From assembly GCF_007713465.1 (NCBI RefSeq), contig NZ_VMSG01000012.1:103098-167097 (forward strand): 64,000 nucleotides of DNA, in the 5' to 3' direction. Below, piece by piece: positions 43,503 to 53,639 of this stretch. The position numbers were made by a program, and so were the translations under genes. The notes below the pieces were generated by a model, which ran no database searches, was not told the DNA's origin, and worked only from the letters and a program-made list of their open reading frames with translations. This DNA comes from Pseudomonas sp. H3(2019). Lineage in GTDB: Bacteria > Pseudomonadota > Gammaproteobacteria > Pseudomonadales > Pseudomonadaceae. How positions within the stretch are numbered: position 1 is the first letter of the stretch; the number at the start of each line of letters is the position of its first letter.

Positions 43503-45005
43503 ATGTCCGGCTCAATGGCCCAGGCGTTTACACACAATTTCCTCGGGCATTCACCGCGCTGGTACAAGGCAAGCATTCTCGCCTTCCTGATTCTCAACCC
43601 GCTGGTGTTGTGGACGGCAGGTCCGGTGGCTGCGGGCTGGTTGCTGGTGGCGGAGTTCATTTTCACCCTGGCCATGGCACTCAAGTGCTACCCGCTGATG
43701 CCGGGTGGCCTGTTGATGGTCGAAGCGCTGCTGCTGCGCATGACCACACCTGAAGCGCTGTATGACGAGCTGCTGCATAACTTTCCGGTGATCCTGCTGC
43801 TGATGTTCATGGTGGCGGGCATTTACTTCATGAAAGACCTGCTGCTGTTCCTGTTTTCCCGGCTATTGCTTGGGATTCGCTCCAAGGCATTGCTGGGGCT
43901 GATGTTCTGTTTTCTGTCGGCGTTCTTGTCGGCGTTTCTCGATGCGTTGACGGTGACCGCCGTGATTATCAGTGCGGCCGTAGGGTTTTACTCGGTCTAC
44001 CACCGCGTGGCGTCGGGCAACGATCCGCGGCAGGACAGCGAATTCAGCAGCGACCACAACCTGCCGGTCCTGCATCACGAAGACCTCGAGCAATTCCGCT
44101 CATTCCTGCGCAGTCTGCTGATGCACGGCGCAGTGGGCACGGCGCTTGGTGGCGTCTGCACCTTGGTGGGCGAGCCGCAGAACCTGCTGATCGGCCATGA
44201 AATGGGCTGGCACTTTGCAGAGTTCTTCCTGAAGGTCGCCCCGGTTTCGCTGCCGGTGCTGGTGGCGGGCCTGGTGACCTGTGTGTTGCTGGAGAAACTG
44301 CGCTGGTTCGGTTATGGCACCTTACTGCCAGACAACGTTCGCGCGGTGCTGGCCAACTATGCGGCACAGGACAACGCCGAACGCACCGCCCGCCAACGTG
44401 CTGCACTGCTGGTACAAGGTGCGGCTGCGCTGATTCTGATTGCCGGGCTGGCGTTTCACATTGCCGAGGTCGGGCTGATCGGATTGATGGTGATCGTCTT
44501 GATCACGGCGTTCACCGGCATTACCGAAGAGCACCGGATCGGCAACGCCTTCAAGGATGCGATGCCGTTTACCGCCTTGCTGGTGGTGTTCTTCGCCGTT
44601 GTGGCGGTGATTCACGATCAGCAATTGTTCACACCGCTGATCCAGTGGGTGCTGTCGCTGCCGGCAGATCAGCAACCGGGCATGTTGTTTATCGCCAATG
44701 GCGTGTTGTCGGCCATCAGCGATAACGTGTTCGTGGCGACGATCTACATCACAGAGGTGAAACAGGCATTCATCTCCGGCCATATGAGCCGCGAGCATTT
44801 CGAAACACTGGCGATTGCCATCAATACCGGCACCAATCTGCCCAGCGTGGCAACACCCAATGGTCAGGCGGCGTTTCTGTTTTTGCTGACCTCGGCAATT
44901 GCCCCACTGATTCGGCTGTCTTACGGACGCATGGTCTGGATGGCGTTGCCATACACCGTAGTGATGGGCGTGTTGGGCTGGTATGCGGTGAGCAACTGGC
45001 TGTAA
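43503..45005 (+). CDS. nhaB: Sodium/proton antiporter NhaB
   Basis: The protein is 500 residues, the usual NhaB length, starting [34 protein letters not shown]. It is highly hydrophobic with about twelve membrane spans, and includes [63 protein letters not shown] and [30 protein letters not shown], all strong NhaB features. It exports sodium against protons at the inner membrane. A REP hairpin separates it from the convergent zwf gene. Confidence 0.95.
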   Translation: MSGSMAQAFTHNFLGHSPRWYKASILAFLILNPLVLWTAGPVAAGWLLVAEFIFTLAMALKCYPLMPGGLLMVEALLLRMTTPEALYDELLHNFPVILLLMFMVAGIYFMKDLLLFLFSRLLLGIRSKALLGLMFCFLSAFLSAFLDALTVTAVIISAAVGFYSVYHRVASGNDPRQDSEFSSDHNLPVLHHEDLEQFRSFLRSLLMHGAVGTALGGVCTLVGEPQNLLIGHEMGWHFAEFFLKVAPVSLPVLVAGLVTCVLLEKLRWFGYGTLLPDNVRAVLANYAAQDNAERTARQRAALLVQGAAALILIAGLAFHIAEVGLIGLMVIVLITAFTGITEEHRIGNAFKDAMPFTALLVVFFAVVAVIHDQQLFTPLIQWVLSLPADQQPGMLFIANGVLSAISDNVFVATIYITEVKQAFISGHMSREHFETLAIAINTGTNLPSVATPNGQAAFLFLLTSAIAPLIRLSYGRMVWMALPYTVVMGVLGWYAVSNWL

Positions 45006-45016
45006 CTCATGGCTAA

Positions 45017-45044
45017 TGTGGGAGCGAGCTTGCTCGCTCCCACA
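45017..45044. repeat. Single REP hairpin between nhaB and zwf
   Basis: TGTGGGAGCGAGC-TT-GCTCGCTCCCACA is a perfect 13-bp stem, followed on the plus strand by GGGGTTTT. It sits between convergent genes and may serve as a transcript end for nhaB. Confidence 0.9.
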
Positions 45045-45061
45045 GGGGTTTTGTGTGTGGC

Positions 45062-46576
45062 TTATCCGAGGCTGTGCCAGACGCGACTGTCACGGGTCAG
45101 TAACTCATCGGCAGCCGTCGGACCATTTTCACCGGCCGCATAGGTTTGCACACTGGCGTCCTCTTTCCAGGCATCGAGGAACGGCTGAACCGCGCGCCAG
45201 CCATTTTCGATATTGTCAGCGCGCTGAAAGAGCGTTTGATCACCGGTCAGGCAGTCGTAGATCAAGGTTTCATAACCGGTGGACGGCTGCATCTCGAAGT
45301 AATCCTTGTAGGCAAAGCCCAGCTCGATGTTAGCCATGTTCAGTGCCGGCCCGGGACGCTTGGCCAGCAGGTCGAACCACATCCCTTCGTTCGGCTGAAT
45401 CTGGATCCTGAGGTAAGTCGGTTGCAGTTCATCGACTTCGGTGTCGCGAAACTGCGCGTAGGGCGCAGGCTTGAAGCAGATGGCGATTTCGGTGTCGCGT
45501 ACGCTCATGCGCTTGCCGGTGCGCAAGTAGAACGGCACGCCGACCCAACGCCAGTTATCGATCATCACCTTGAGCGCGACGAAGGTTTCCGTCGTGCTGT
45601 CTGGCGCGACATTGGGTTCTTCGCGGTAACCGGCCAACGGCTTGCCGGCGATTTCACCGGCAACATACTGACCGCGTACCGAGTTGGCTCGCGCCTCTTC
45701 GGTAGACCAGGGACGAATCGCCCCCACCACCTTGGCTTTTTCACCGCGTACCGCATCGGCACCGAAGGCCGCCGGCGGTTCCATCGCAACCATCGCCAGC
45801 AACTGGAACAGGTGATTGGGCACCATATCCCGCAGAGCGCCCGTGTGTTCATAGAAACTGCCACGGGTTTCAACGCCAACGGTTTCGGCGGCGGTGATTT
45901 GTACGTGATCGATGTAATGGTTGTTCCAGAACGCTTCGAACAGGCTGTTGGAGAACCGGCTGACCAGAATGTTCTGCACGGTCTCCTTGCCCAGGTAATG
46001 GTCGATCCGGTAAATCTGTTTCTCCGTCATGACCTTGAGCAAACATGCGTTCAAGGCTTCGGCGGTGTGCAGATCGGAGCCGAAGGGTTTTTCGATCACG
46101 ACCCGGCGGAAGGCGTCGTCGCCCTCCACCAGCAGCCCGGACGAGCCCAGACGACGCACCACTTCACTGAAAAAGCGCGGCGCGGTGGCCAGATAGAACA
46201 CCGCGTTGCCGGTACCGCTCTCGGCGATTTTTGCGGCGAGCGCCTGATAGGTGCTGTCGTCGAGAAAATCGCCCTGGACATAGCTGATGTCCTTGGCCAG
46301 TTTGGCCCAGAGCACCGGGTCCAGTGAGTCATGGCCGACCTTGTTGGCCACCTCGGTGCGAATGAAGTCTTCAAGCTTTTTGGCGAAGTCCGCGTCGCTG
46401 ATCGCGTTGTGGTCGACACCGATGATCCGCAATCCATCGCCGAGCAAACCGTCACGACTGAGGTTGTACAGCGCCGGCATCAGCAAGCGCTTGACCAGGT
46501 CGCCGTGAGCACCGAACAGGAACAACGTGGTGGGTGGTGCGGGGTGTGCCTTGGATTTCTTGCGGATCGAAGTCAT
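45062..46576 (-). CDS. zwf: Glucose-6-phosphate 1-dehydrogenase (ZwfB-type context)
   Basis: The 504-residue enzyme oxidises glucose 6-phosphate to 6-phosphogluconolactone with NADP or NAD. The coenzyme site is [21 protein letters not shown] (GxxGDL variant GAHGDLVKR), and the substrate signature [13 protein letters not shown] is at about 186-198. It overlaps the gnd gene by four bases, an arrangement like the zwfB-gnd pair of P. putida rather than the hexR-zwf-pgl-eda locus. No pgl or hexR is present here. Confidence 0.95.
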   Translation of the reverse strand: MTSIRKKSKAHPAPPTTLFLFGAHGDLVKRLLMPALYNLSRDGLLGDGLRIIGVDHNAISDADFAKKLEDFIRTEVANKVGHDSLDPVLWAKLAKDISYVQGDFLDDSTYQALAAKIAESGTGNAVFYLATAPRFFSEVVRRLGSSGLLVEGDDAFRRVVIEKPFGSDLHTAEALNACLLKVMTEKQIYRIDHYLGKETVQNILVSRFSNSLFEAFWNNHYIDHVQITAAETVGVETRGSFYEHTGALRDMVPNHLFQLLAMVAMEPPAAFGADAVRGEKAKVVGAIRPWSTEEARANSVRGQYVAGEIAGKPLAGYREEPNVAPDSTTETFVALKVMIDNWRWVGVPFYLRTGKRMSVRDTEIAICFKPAPYAQFRDTEVDELQPTYLRIQIQPNEGMWFDLLAKRPGPALNMANIELGFAYKDYFEMQPSTGYETLIYDCLTGDQTLFQRADNIENGWRAVQPFLDAWKEDASVQTYAAGENGPTAADELLTRDSRVWHSLG

Positions 46577-47553
46577 TTTTTCGGCGTCTCGACATGGCCG
46601 CCAAAGCCGAAGCGCATGGCCGACAGCAGCTTGTCGCCATAAGTGCTTTGCTGGCGCGAACGGAAACGGGCAAACAGCGAGTTGGACAATACCGGCACCG
46701 GAACCGATTGCTCCATGGCCGCTTCGATAGTCCAGCGCCCTTCGCCGCTGTCAGCCACGGCACCGGAGTAGCCATCGAGTTTCGGATCGCTGGCCAAGGC
46801 ATCGGCCGTCAGGTCCAGCAACCAGGACGAGACAACGCTGCCACGACGCCAGACTTCGGCAATATCGGCCACGTTCAGATCAAAGCGCTGATCTTCCGGC
46901 AGGTTCTCCGAGGCTTTGGTCTTGAGGATGTCGAAACCTTCGGCAAATGCCTGCATCATCCCGTATTCGATGCCGTTGTGAATCATCTTCACGAAGTGCC
47001 CGGAACCTGCAGGGCCGGCATGAATGTAGCCACGTTCGGCACGATCGTCTTCGGCCACCCGGTCCTTGGTCCGCGGGATATCACCCAGGCCTGGCGCCAA
47101 CGCGTCGAACAGCGGGTCGAGGCGATCAACCACGTCAGCGTCACCGCCGATCATCATGCAGTAACCGCGCTCCAGCCCCCAAACTCCGCCGGAGGTGCCG
47201 ACATCGATGTACTTCAGGCCTTTTTCCGACAAGGTTTTCGCCCGGCGGATATCGTCCTTATAGAAGGTGTTGCCGCCATCGATGATCACATCGCCGGCGT
47301 CCAGCAATTGGCTCAGGGTGTCGATGGTTTCTTCGGTCGGCGCGCCCGCTGGCAGCATGACCCAGACCGCTCGGGGTTTATCCAGTGCCGCGACCAGTGC
47401 CGGCAAGTCAGCAACGCCAGTGGCACCCTCTTCACTCAGGGTCTCAACAAACGCGGTGTTACGGTCATAGACCACAGTGGTGTGCCCATTGAGCATCAGG
47501 CGCCGCGCAATGTTGCCGCCCATGCGGCCCAGTCCGATAATCCCCAGTTGCAT
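46573..47553 (-). CDS. gnd: 6-phosphogluconate dehydrogenase, decarboxylating (short YqeC/GndA type)
   Basis: The protein is 326 residues, the short form of the family, [32 protein letters not shown]. The NAD(P) site is GLGRMGGN (7-14). [46 protein letters not shown] and [33 protein letters not shown] hold the catalytic Lys and Asn. It makes ribulose 5-phosphate and carbon dioxide, completing the oxidative pentose-phosphate branch with Zwf. ATG 47553 follows AAGGAGCA; the longer frame to 47604 is not used. Confidence 0.95.
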   Translation of the reverse strand: MQLGIIGLGRMGGNIARRLMLNGHTTVVYDRNTAFVETLSEEGATGVADLPALVAALDKPRAVWVMLPAGAPTEETIDTLSQLLDAGDVIIDGGNTFYKDDIRRAKTLSEKGLKYIDVGTSGGVWGLERGYCMMIGGDADVVDRLDPLFDALAPGLGDIPRTKDRVAEDDRAERGYIHAGPAGSGHFVKMIHNGIEYGMMQAFAEGFDILKTKASENLPEDQRFDLNVADIAEVWRRGSVVSSWLLDLTADALASDPKLDGYSGAVADSGEGRWTIEAAMEQSVPVPVLSNSLFARFRSRQQSTYGDKLLSAMRFGFGGHVETPKK

Positions 47554-47773
47554 GTGCTGATGCTCCTTACTACAAATAAAGGTGTGCCAAAGGTTATAGC
47601 GCAATGAGCCTGATTAAGGTTAGTCCAGAGCGCTGTAACATAGTTTCCGGACGATTTGCCCGAGCTATAGGGATAACGTCCAAAACGTTGGCGAAGACAC
47701 AGGGACCGCTAAAAATAAAAAAGTTCCATAAATAACAAAAAAAACCGGAATCGGCGCCGAAAGTGGTTCGGGC

Positions 47774-48037
47774 ATGGTTCCAGAAACCCACGACTGGAGC
47801 TTTGCCGCGGACCTGCAACGGCCTTACAGCAGTTCGCAGCTGATCCACACCTGGGCTGACCTTGCAGGCTTGAGTTTCGATGAACTGGACCGCAGCAAGA
47901 GCCTTATCAGCGACAGTTTCAAACCGCGCCCGCTGTTGATCGGCAACCCTTATGAGCGCGAACAGAAAGCACTGATCGACTTCAGCCTGATGAAACCCAA
48001 GGCTGCCGCCGTCAGTGCTTCAACCACCCAGCCGTAA
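47774..48037 (+). CDS. Small protein of unknown function, 87 residues
   Basis: The product MVPETHDWSFAADLQRPYSSSQLIHTWADLAGLSFDELDRSKSLISDSFKPRPLLIGNPYEREQKALIDF and so on is soluble, acidic in its first half and ends in Ala/Ser/Thr. I do not recognise the family. A perfect GC-rich terminator begins seven bases after the stop, and the preceding 200 bases are AT-rich like a promoter, so it is probably expressed. The ribosome site is weak (AGTGG), which leaves the exact start open. Confidence 0.6.
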   Translation: MVPETHDWSFAADLQRPYSSSQLIHTWADLAGLSFDELDRSKSLISDSFKPRPLLIGNPYEREQKALIDFSLMKPKAAAVSASTTQP

Positions 48038-48043
48038 TCTTTT

Positions 48044-48071
48044 CGGGGGCTGGTTCCAGCCCCCGCTTTCT
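48044..48071 (+). terminator. Intrinsic terminator after the 87-residue protein gene
   Basis: CGGGGGCTGG-TT-CCAGCCCCCG is a perfect 10-bp stem, then CTTTCT. It separates the small gene from the convergent acetyltransferase gene. Confidence 0.85.
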
Positions 48072-48114
48072 GCACAGCATTGATGTGCACTCCCCTCAGA
48101 AGCGCCCTTCTTTT

Positions 48115-48612
48115 TTAAAGCGACTTGATCCAGAACAGCATGCGGCCATGAGCGGGATCGAACATCCCCGCCGAAAACCCGAACTTGCTATAGGAACCCT
48201 GTGCAACCGCGTTGCCTTCCAGCACTTCCAGAGTGATTTTGCAGCAGCCGCGCTGACGAGCAATGTCCTCGACCTTTTGCAGCATTTTCTGGCTCAGGCC
48301 CAAGCCGCGAAATTTACCGACCACCATTACGTCGTGGATATTGACCAGTGGACGGCAAGCAAAGGTCGAGAAACCTTCGAAGCAATTCACCAGCCCGGCA
48401 GGCTCCCCGTGAACGAACGCCAGGACACTGAACGCATGGGGTCGCTTGGCCAGCTCGCCGGGCAACTGCTGCAAGACATCGGCCGATAACGGCGTGCCAC
48501 CGCCCATCGGGTCTTCAGCGTAGTGATTCAGAACCAGACTGATCGCTTCGGCGTGTACCGGGTTGGTGTAGCTGGCCTGGAGTACCAGGATTTCTGCGGA
48601 TTCCATTTCCAT
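48115..48612 (-). CDS. GNAT family N-acetyltransferase
   Basis: The 165-residue protein has the GNAT core: beta strands with AFVHGEPAGLVNCFEG, then IHDVMVVGKFRGLGLSQKMLQKVEDIARQRGCCKITLEVLEGNAVAQGSYSKFGFSA. Acetyl-CoA binding lies in the V-V-x-K-F-R-G-L-G-L-S segment (motif A, R/Q-x-x-G-x-G). The acceptor substrate is unknown. It is monocistronic by its surroundings. Confidence 0.88.
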   Translation of the reverse strand: MEMESAEILVLQASYTNPVHAEAISLVLNHYAEDPMGGGTPLSADVLQQLPGELAKRPHAFSVLAFVHGEPAGLVNCFEGFSTFACRPLVNIHDVMVVGKFRGLGLSQKMLQKVEDIARQRGCCKITLEVLEGNAVAQGSYSKFGFSAGMFDPAHGRMLFWIKSL

Positions 48613-49022
48613 CCTCGATCAAACAATGAGTGTGCATCCCTGCGCGTATCGCCTGTCAGCGCTGGGTTAGCCGACCTTAGCGTGCCGGGAACACTGCGGA
48701 CAACCGCCAAATCATCACAGCCCGGTGTTTTTACCGCAATGCGCTGCCGGCAACGTCCCTCGTCACTCGCACGCACAAAAAGCAGGACTTTTCCGATTTT
48801 TATGAAAGCTAAATACACAGCATATAAACAACAAAGCAGACGACACTTTTTAAACATCGCTACACCACCGACAAACAGGGCCTTTGAGCGCATAACGCAC
48901 TCAATAGCCCGCTGTAGGATTCCTACAACAAGGTTTTATCGGTCACCCAAAAGCATTGACAGTGCGTTTATATCCGGCAACTCTTGTACCCAACACAAAC
49001 AAAAAACATGAGATTGCCAACT
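48613..49022. promoter_or_regulatory. Intergenic region with a 7-1-7 palindrome at 48913-48927
   Basis: Of the 410 bases between the acetyltransferase (minus) and the C45-type gene (plus), the last 150 look regulatory. TGTAGGA-T-TCCTACA (48913-48927) is a perfect 7-1-7 inverted repeat. TTGACA at 48956-48961 could be a -35 element, although no good -10 hexamer follows at 17 bases. The repressor or activator is not identified, and no regulator gene adjoins. The rest is AT-rich without recognisable genes. Confidence 0.45.
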
Positions 49023-50147
49023 ATGAGCCACTCCCCTTTCCCTCTCGTCGAGATCAGCGGCACCCCCTTCGACCGCGGCTTCCAATACGGTCAAGCAGTC
49101 GGTCAGCGCATTCACAAAAGCATCGAGATCTACTCTGTCCAACTGCTGAAGATGGGTTACACCTGGGCCGACATCCGTGGTTTTGCCAATGAGTTCGTGC
49201 CCAGCATCGAAGCATTCGAACCGGAATACGCTCAGGAAATGCGCGGTATCGCCGAGGGTGCAGGCTGCGATTTCGAAGCTATCGTGCTGATCAACGCTCG
49301 CACCGAGATCATCCAGTTGGGCCGACGCAAGGCTCGCCTACCCGATCCGGACGGCTGCACCGGGGCGGTGATTCTGCCGACGGCATCGGCCGCCAACGAA
49401 GTGATTCACGGACAAAACTGGGACTGGCGCGCGGAATGCGCCGAGAGCGCCATTGTGCTGAAAGTCCTGCGCGAAGATGGCCCGGATGTACTGACCTTCA
49501 CCGAAGCCGGCGGCCTGGCCCGCAACGGCTTGAACTCGATCGGCACCGCAATCACCGCCAACTACCTGGAGTCCGAACGCGACTACACCCAGGTCGGCGT
49601 GCCACTGCCATTCATTCGGCGCAAGGCGCTGGAGGCCGCGCACTTCGCGCTGTCGATCAAAGTGGTCGCCACCACGGCCAAATCCACGTCCAACAACATG
49701 ATGCTCAGTCACGCTGGCGGGTATGCGATCAACTTTGAATGCGCCCCGGATGAAGTCTTCCCGATTCAGGCCGAACAGGGGTTGCTGGTACACGCCAACC
49801 ATTGGCAGAGCCCGGTGGCATTGGGCAAGTTGCGTGAAGCCGGCTTGAACAGCGTTCCGGAAAGCCTCTACCGCGACGTGCGTGTGCGGCAAATCCTCAG
49901 CGAAACGCCCGGGCAATTGACCGCCGAGCACCTGAAAAAAGCCTTCTTCGATGACTTCGGTTCACCGTGGGCGGTGTGTCGTCCACCGCTTTCCAACATG
50001 GCCGGCAATCTGTCGGCCACCGTGGCCATGGTGGTGATGCGTCCGGCCAAGGGGTTGATGGAAGTCGCGCCGCTGCCGGCCGTAAACCGCGAATTTACCG
50101 CCTATTCGCTGGCCATGGAGGGCGACATCAACCGCTACCTGAAGTAA
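49023..50147 (+). CDS. C45-family autoproteolytic amidohydrolase/acyltransferase
   Basis: The protein of 374 residues belongs to the Ntn-hydrolase family of acyl-coenzyme A:6-aminopenicillanic acid acyltransferase. The expected self-cleavage site is DPDGCTGAVILP, making Cys112 the N-terminal nucleophile after processing; HGQNWDWR, TEAGGLARNGLNSIGTAITANYL and LVHANHW are other conserved words. Members hydrolyse or transfer acyl groups on amides such as penicillins or small N-acyl peptides. No signal peptide is visible, so it should act in the cytoplasm. It is followed by an oligopeptide-type importer, which may bring in its substrate. ATG 49008 (MRLPT) is an alternative start. Confidence 0.88.
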   Translation: MSHSPFPLVEISGTPFDRGFQYGQAVGQRIHKSIEIYSVQLLKMGYTWADIRGFANEFVPSIEAFEPEYAQEMRGIAEGAGCDFEAIVLINARTEIIQLGRRKARLPDPDGCTGAVILPTASAANEVIHGQNWDWRAECAESAIVLKVLREDGPDVLTFTEAGGLARNGLNSIGTAITANYLESERDYTQVGVPLPFIRRKALEAAHFALSIKVVATTAKSTSNNMMLSHAGGYAINFECAPDEVFPIQAEQGLLVHANHWQSPVALGKLREAGLNSVPESLYRDVRVRQILSETPGQLTAEHLKKAFFDDFGSPWAVCRPPLSNMAGNLSATVAMVVMRPAKGLMEVAPLPAVNREFTAYSLAMEGDINRYLK

Positions 50148-50265
50148 CTCACGCGACACCCACGCCCTCCGGGCGGCACGACAAGAACAATGACAATAAA
50201 CAACTAACGGTTTGCGACGCCTGCTGGCTCTCACCGTCGCAAACCGCCAATGGAGAATCACTCCC

Positions 50266-51828
50266 GTGCATACATTCACTCGTATCGCCCTGACGCTAGG
50301 GTTCAGCAGTCTCGTTCTTGGCAGTCTCAATGCCGAAGCCGCCAGCACCCTGCGGGTAGCACTCAATGCGGACATCCGCAGCACCGACCCCGGCGTCAAT
50401 CGCGACGAAAACACCGACGCGGTGGTGCTGCACATCGTCGAAGGCCTGGTGGCCTATCGCGAAGATGCCTCCGTTGGGCCGCTGCTGGCCAGCAAGGTCG
50501 AGGTGTCGGCCGATGGCCTGGAATACCGCTTCACCCTGCGTGACGGGGTGAAGTTTCATAACGGCGCCGCCCTCACGTCCACCGACGTACTGTGGACCTG
50601 GAAACGTTATCTCGACCCGCAAACCCAGTGGCGCTGTCTCGCAGACTTCGATGGCCGGGGGGTGGCGAAAGTCGCCGACATCAGCGCACCGGATCCGTTG
50701 ACCGTGGTCTTCACCCTGGACAAACCCAATGGCCTGTTCCTCGCACAAATGGCCCGTTCCGATTGCGGCGGCACCGGCATCCTGCACCCCTCCTCCGTCG
50801 ATACAAACGGCAAGTGGCAAGCACCGATCGGCACCGGGCCATTCAAGCTCGCCGAATGGAAACCGGGGCAATACGTCGACCTGCAACGCTTTACCGACTA
50901 CAGCGCCCGACCAGAGACAGGCACCGACGGTTACACCGGCAACAAGCAGGCGTTTATCGATAACCTGCGCTTCATGGTCATCCCTGATGCCGCCTCAGCC
51001 AAAGCCGCGCTGCAATCGAAAGGCGTCGACGTACTGCCCGATGTTACGGTAATGGACGCCCGCGAACTCGGCGCCTTGCCAGGTATCAAGACCTCCAGCA
51101 GTTCCAATATGTCGCTCAATGCCCTGCTGTTCCAAACCCGCGACCCACTGCTCAAGGACGTGCGTATTCGGCGCGCCATCGCGCTGTCGCTGGACAGCGA
51201 GCAAATGGTCCAGGCATTGACCGAAGGCACTTCCCACGCCAACAACTCGGTGGTGCCAGACACCAGTCCTTACTACAAAAACGTTCAGAAGCAAGGCTAC
51301 AAAGCCAACATCGAAGAAGCCAAACGCCTGCTCAAGGAAGCCGGTTACAACGGCCAGCCGCTGAAAATCATCACCAACAAACGCTACCAGAGCGTGTTCG
51401 ACATGGCAGTGTTGAGCCAGGCCATGGCCCAGGCAGCCGGGTTGAACATCGATATCGAAACCCTCGAATGGGGCACGCAACTGGAGCGCTACCAGAGCGG
51501 TGCGTACCAGATCATGGCGTTCTCCTATTCGGCGCGCTTCGACGCGGCGCTGAACTTCGAGTCGGTGATGGGCGACAAAAACCAGCAACCCCGCAAGGTC
51601 TGGGACAACCCCCAGGCACAGGGCTGGATGCTTGAGTCCATGCGCGAAATCGTACCGGTCAAACGTCAGGCGCTGTTCGATCGGTTGCACCAACAGATGT
51701 TCGCCGATGTGCCGATGGTGGTGATGTACAACGGCAGCACCGTCGGTGCCTTTCAGGATCGGGTCGAAGGTTACCGCTCCTGGCCCATCGCCAAACCGCG
51801 CCTGTGGGGCGTGAAACTGGCCGACTAG
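50266..51828 (+). CDS. ABC transporter substrate-binding protein, family 5 (oligopeptide type)
   Basis: The 520-residue periplasmic protein starts at GTG 50266 with GGAGA ten bases before it, and has a signal peptide (VHTFTRIALTLGFSSLVLGSLNAEAA). The SBP_bac_5 signature is LRVALNADIRSTDPGVNRDENTDAVVLHIVEGLVAYREDASVGPLLASKVEVSADGLEYRFTLRDGVKFHNGAALTSTDVLWTWKRY. It would bind a peptide-like or amide ligand for the following permeases. It lies 118 bases after the C45 gene on the same strand. Confidence 0.93.
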   Translation: MHTFTRIALTLGFSSLVLGSLNAEAASTLRVALNADIRSTDPGVNRDENTDAVVLHIVEGLVAYREDASVGPLLASKVEVSADGLEYRFTLRDGVKFHNGAALTSTDVLWTWKRYLDPQTQWRCLADFDGRGVAKVADISAPDPLTVVFTLDKPNGLFLAQMARSDCGGTGILHPSSVDTNGKWQAPIGTGPFKLAEWKPGQYVDLQRFTDYSARPETGTDGYTGNKQAFIDNLRFMVIPDAASAKAALQSKGVDVLPDVTVMDARELGALPGIKTSSSSNMSLNALLFQTRDPLLKDVRIRRAIALSLDSEQMVQALTEGTSHANNSVVPDTSPYYKNVQKQGYKANIEEAKRLLKEAGYNGQPLKIITNKRYQSVFDMAVLSQAMAQAAGLNIDIETLEWGTQLERYQSGAYQIMAFSYSARFDAALNFESVMGDKNQQPRKVWDNPQAQGWMLESMREIVPVKRQALFDRLHQQMFADVPMVVMYNGSTVGAFQDRVEGYRSWPIAKPRLWGVKLAD

Positions 51829-51838
51829 GAGCTCGATC

Positions 51839-52780
51839 ATGTTGCGATTTATCGCTCAACGCCTGGCACTGTCCGTGCCGACCTTGTTGCTGATCTCCGT
51901 GGTGGTGTTCGCGCTGATCCGCTTCATCCCCGGCGACCCGGCGCTGCTGATGCTCGGTGATATGGCCGACCCGCAAAGCCTGGCCAGCACCCGCGCGGCA
52001 TTGGGGCTGGATCACTCGATTGGCGTGCAGTTCGTGTATTGGTTGCAATCGGTGCTCAGTGGCGACCTCGGCGTGTCGATCACCAGTAAACAACCGGTGC
52101 TCGAACTGATCCTCGACCGTTTCTCGGTCAGCGCCAGCATCGTGCTGGTGGCGGTTCTGCTGGCGGCGTTGATTGCCGTTCCAGCAGGCCTGTTCGCGGC
52201 CTGGAAACAGGACAGCGCGCTGGACCTGGGGCTGGTCACCGGCGCGACCCTGTTGCTGTCGATTCCCAGTTTCTGGCTCGGTTTGCTGTTGCTCTACGCG
52301 TTCGGGATCAAGCTCAACTGGCTGCCCGTGGTCGGTTATGTGCCGTTTGCCCAGAACCCCGGTGAAGCAGTGACCTATCTGGTGCTGCCGATTGTCACCC
52401 TGACACTGGTGGAATTGGGAGCCATTACCCGGATGGCCCGGGCCAGCACCATCGAGGTGCTGCGGCTGGAATACATCGCCCACGCCAGAGCCAAGGGCTT
52501 GTCGGAGCGCGCAGTGCTGTGGCGTCACGCGCTGCCGAATGCCTTTGCGCCGACCTGGACCTTGATCGGCTTGATCCTCGGCAATTTGCTGGGCGGTATT
52601 GCAGTACTGGAAACAGTGTTCACCCTGCCCGGCATCGGTCGCCTGATGGTCGACGCCATCTTTGCTCGCGACTACCCCGTGCTGCAAGGCTGCCTGCTGC
52701 TGATCACCTTCATCTACGTAGCGGTCAACCTGCTGGTCGACCTGCTTTATCCACTCTTCGACCCAAGGGTGAAACTATGA
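51839..52780 (+). CDS. ABC transporter permease, DppB/OppB type
   Basis: A 313-residue permease with the N-terminal IAQRLALSVPTLLLISVVVFALIRFIPGDPALLMLG start of the DppB class, six membrane helices, and the ATPase-docking loop YIAHARAKGLSERAVLWRHALPNAF. The gene follows the binding protein by ten bases and overlaps the next permease at ATGA (52777-52780). Confidence 0.94.
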   Translation: MLRFIAQRLALSVPTLLLISVVVFALIRFIPGDPALLMLGDMADPQSLASTRAALGLDHSIGVQFVYWLQSVLSGDLGVSITSKQPVLELILDRFSVSASIVLVAVLLAALIAVPAGLFAAWKQDSALDLGLVTGATLLLSIPSFWLGLLLLYAFGIKLNWLPVVGYVPFAQNPGEAVTYLVLPIVTLTLVELGAITRMARASTIEVLRLEYIAHARAKGLSERAVLWRHALPNAFAPTWTLIGLILGNLLGGIAVLETVFTLPGIGRLMVDAIFARDYPVLQGCLLLITFIYVAVNLLVDLLYPLFDPRVKL

Positions 52781-53637
52781 CTGTCTCTCTGTCTTCCGCG
52801 AGCCCTGCACCTGCGCGTCGCCCGTTGCGTTGGCCACCGGCGAACGCCTTGATTGGCGGCACCTTGCTGGCGCTGCTGATCAGCATGGCGCTGCTCGGTG
52901 TGTTCTGGACACCCTACGATCCGCTGAAAATCGATCTGCTGTCTCGCCTCAAGGCACCCTCGGTGCTGCATTGGCTAGGCACCGACGAGTTTGGCCGTGA
53001 CGTGCTCAGCCGCTTGATCATCGGTGCGCGCACCAGTTTGTGGATCAGCTTGCTGACGGTGTGCCTGGCGCTGTTTTTCGGCAGTGTGATCGGCATGCTC
53101 GCCGGCTACCTGCGGGGCTGGACCGATCGCCTGCTGATGATGATCAACGATGCATTGCTCGCGTTCCCCGGCATCCTGATGGCGTTGGGGTTGATGGCGA
53201 TCATCGGGGCCAGCCAGTACGGCATCGTTTTGGCCTTGAGCATCGCCTACACGCCGTCGGTGGTTCGGGTGGTGCGCGGCAGTGTGCTGTCGCTGCGTGA
53301 ACGCGAATTCATCGAAGCCTCACGGGTGATCGGCAATTCGGAGTTCTACACACTGTACCGCCACGTTGCACCCAACTGTGTTGCGCCGCTGTGCGTGCTC
53401 GCCACCAGCATGTTCGGCTGGACGCTGCTGTCGGAAAGTGCCTTGAGCTTCCTCGGCCTGGGTGTTCCGCCACCTGCTGCTACCTGGGGCAACATGCTCG
53501 CCGCCAGCCGCCCGTACATCGCCAACGCCACCTGGCTCGGCTTGTTCCCGGGGTTGTTCATCGCCCTGGCGCTGGTCGCCATCAACCTGTTCGGCGACGC
53601 CCTGCGCGACCGCCTCGACCCTCGAATGAGCCGTTGA
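52777..53637 (+). CDS. ABC transporter permease, DppC/OppC type
   Basis: The protein is 286 residues and holds the DppC features: PYDPLKIDLLSRLKAPSVLHWLGTDEFGRDVLSRLIIGARTSLWISL near the front and the EAA loop REFIEASRVIGNSEFYTLYRHVAPN. It pairs with the DppB-type permease. ATG 52777 overlaps the preceding stop; a longer upstream frame is a shadow inside the preceding gene. Confidence 0.94.
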   Translation: MTVSLSSASPAPARRPLRWPPANALIGGTLLALLISMALLGVFWTPYDPLKIDLLSRLKAPSVLHWLGTDEFGRDVLSRLIIGARTSLWISLLTVCLALFFGSVIGMLAGYLRGWTDRLLMMINDALLAFPGILMALGLMAIIGASQYGIVLALSIAYTPSVVRVVRGSVLSLREREFIEASRVIGNSEFYTLYRHVAPNCVAPLCVLATSMFGWTLLSESALSFLGLGVPPPAATWGNMLAASRPYIANATWLGLFPGLFIALALVAINLFGDALRDRLDPRMSR

Positions 53638-53639
53638 TC

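Noticed and set aside
45146..46327. 393-codon open frame opposite zwf
   Set aside because: Antisense to a highly conserved enzyme and without recognisable motifs.
51659..52687. 342-codon open frame opposite the binding-protein and permease genes
   Set aside because: Gln/His/Arg-rich shadow spanning two genes of the ABC importer.
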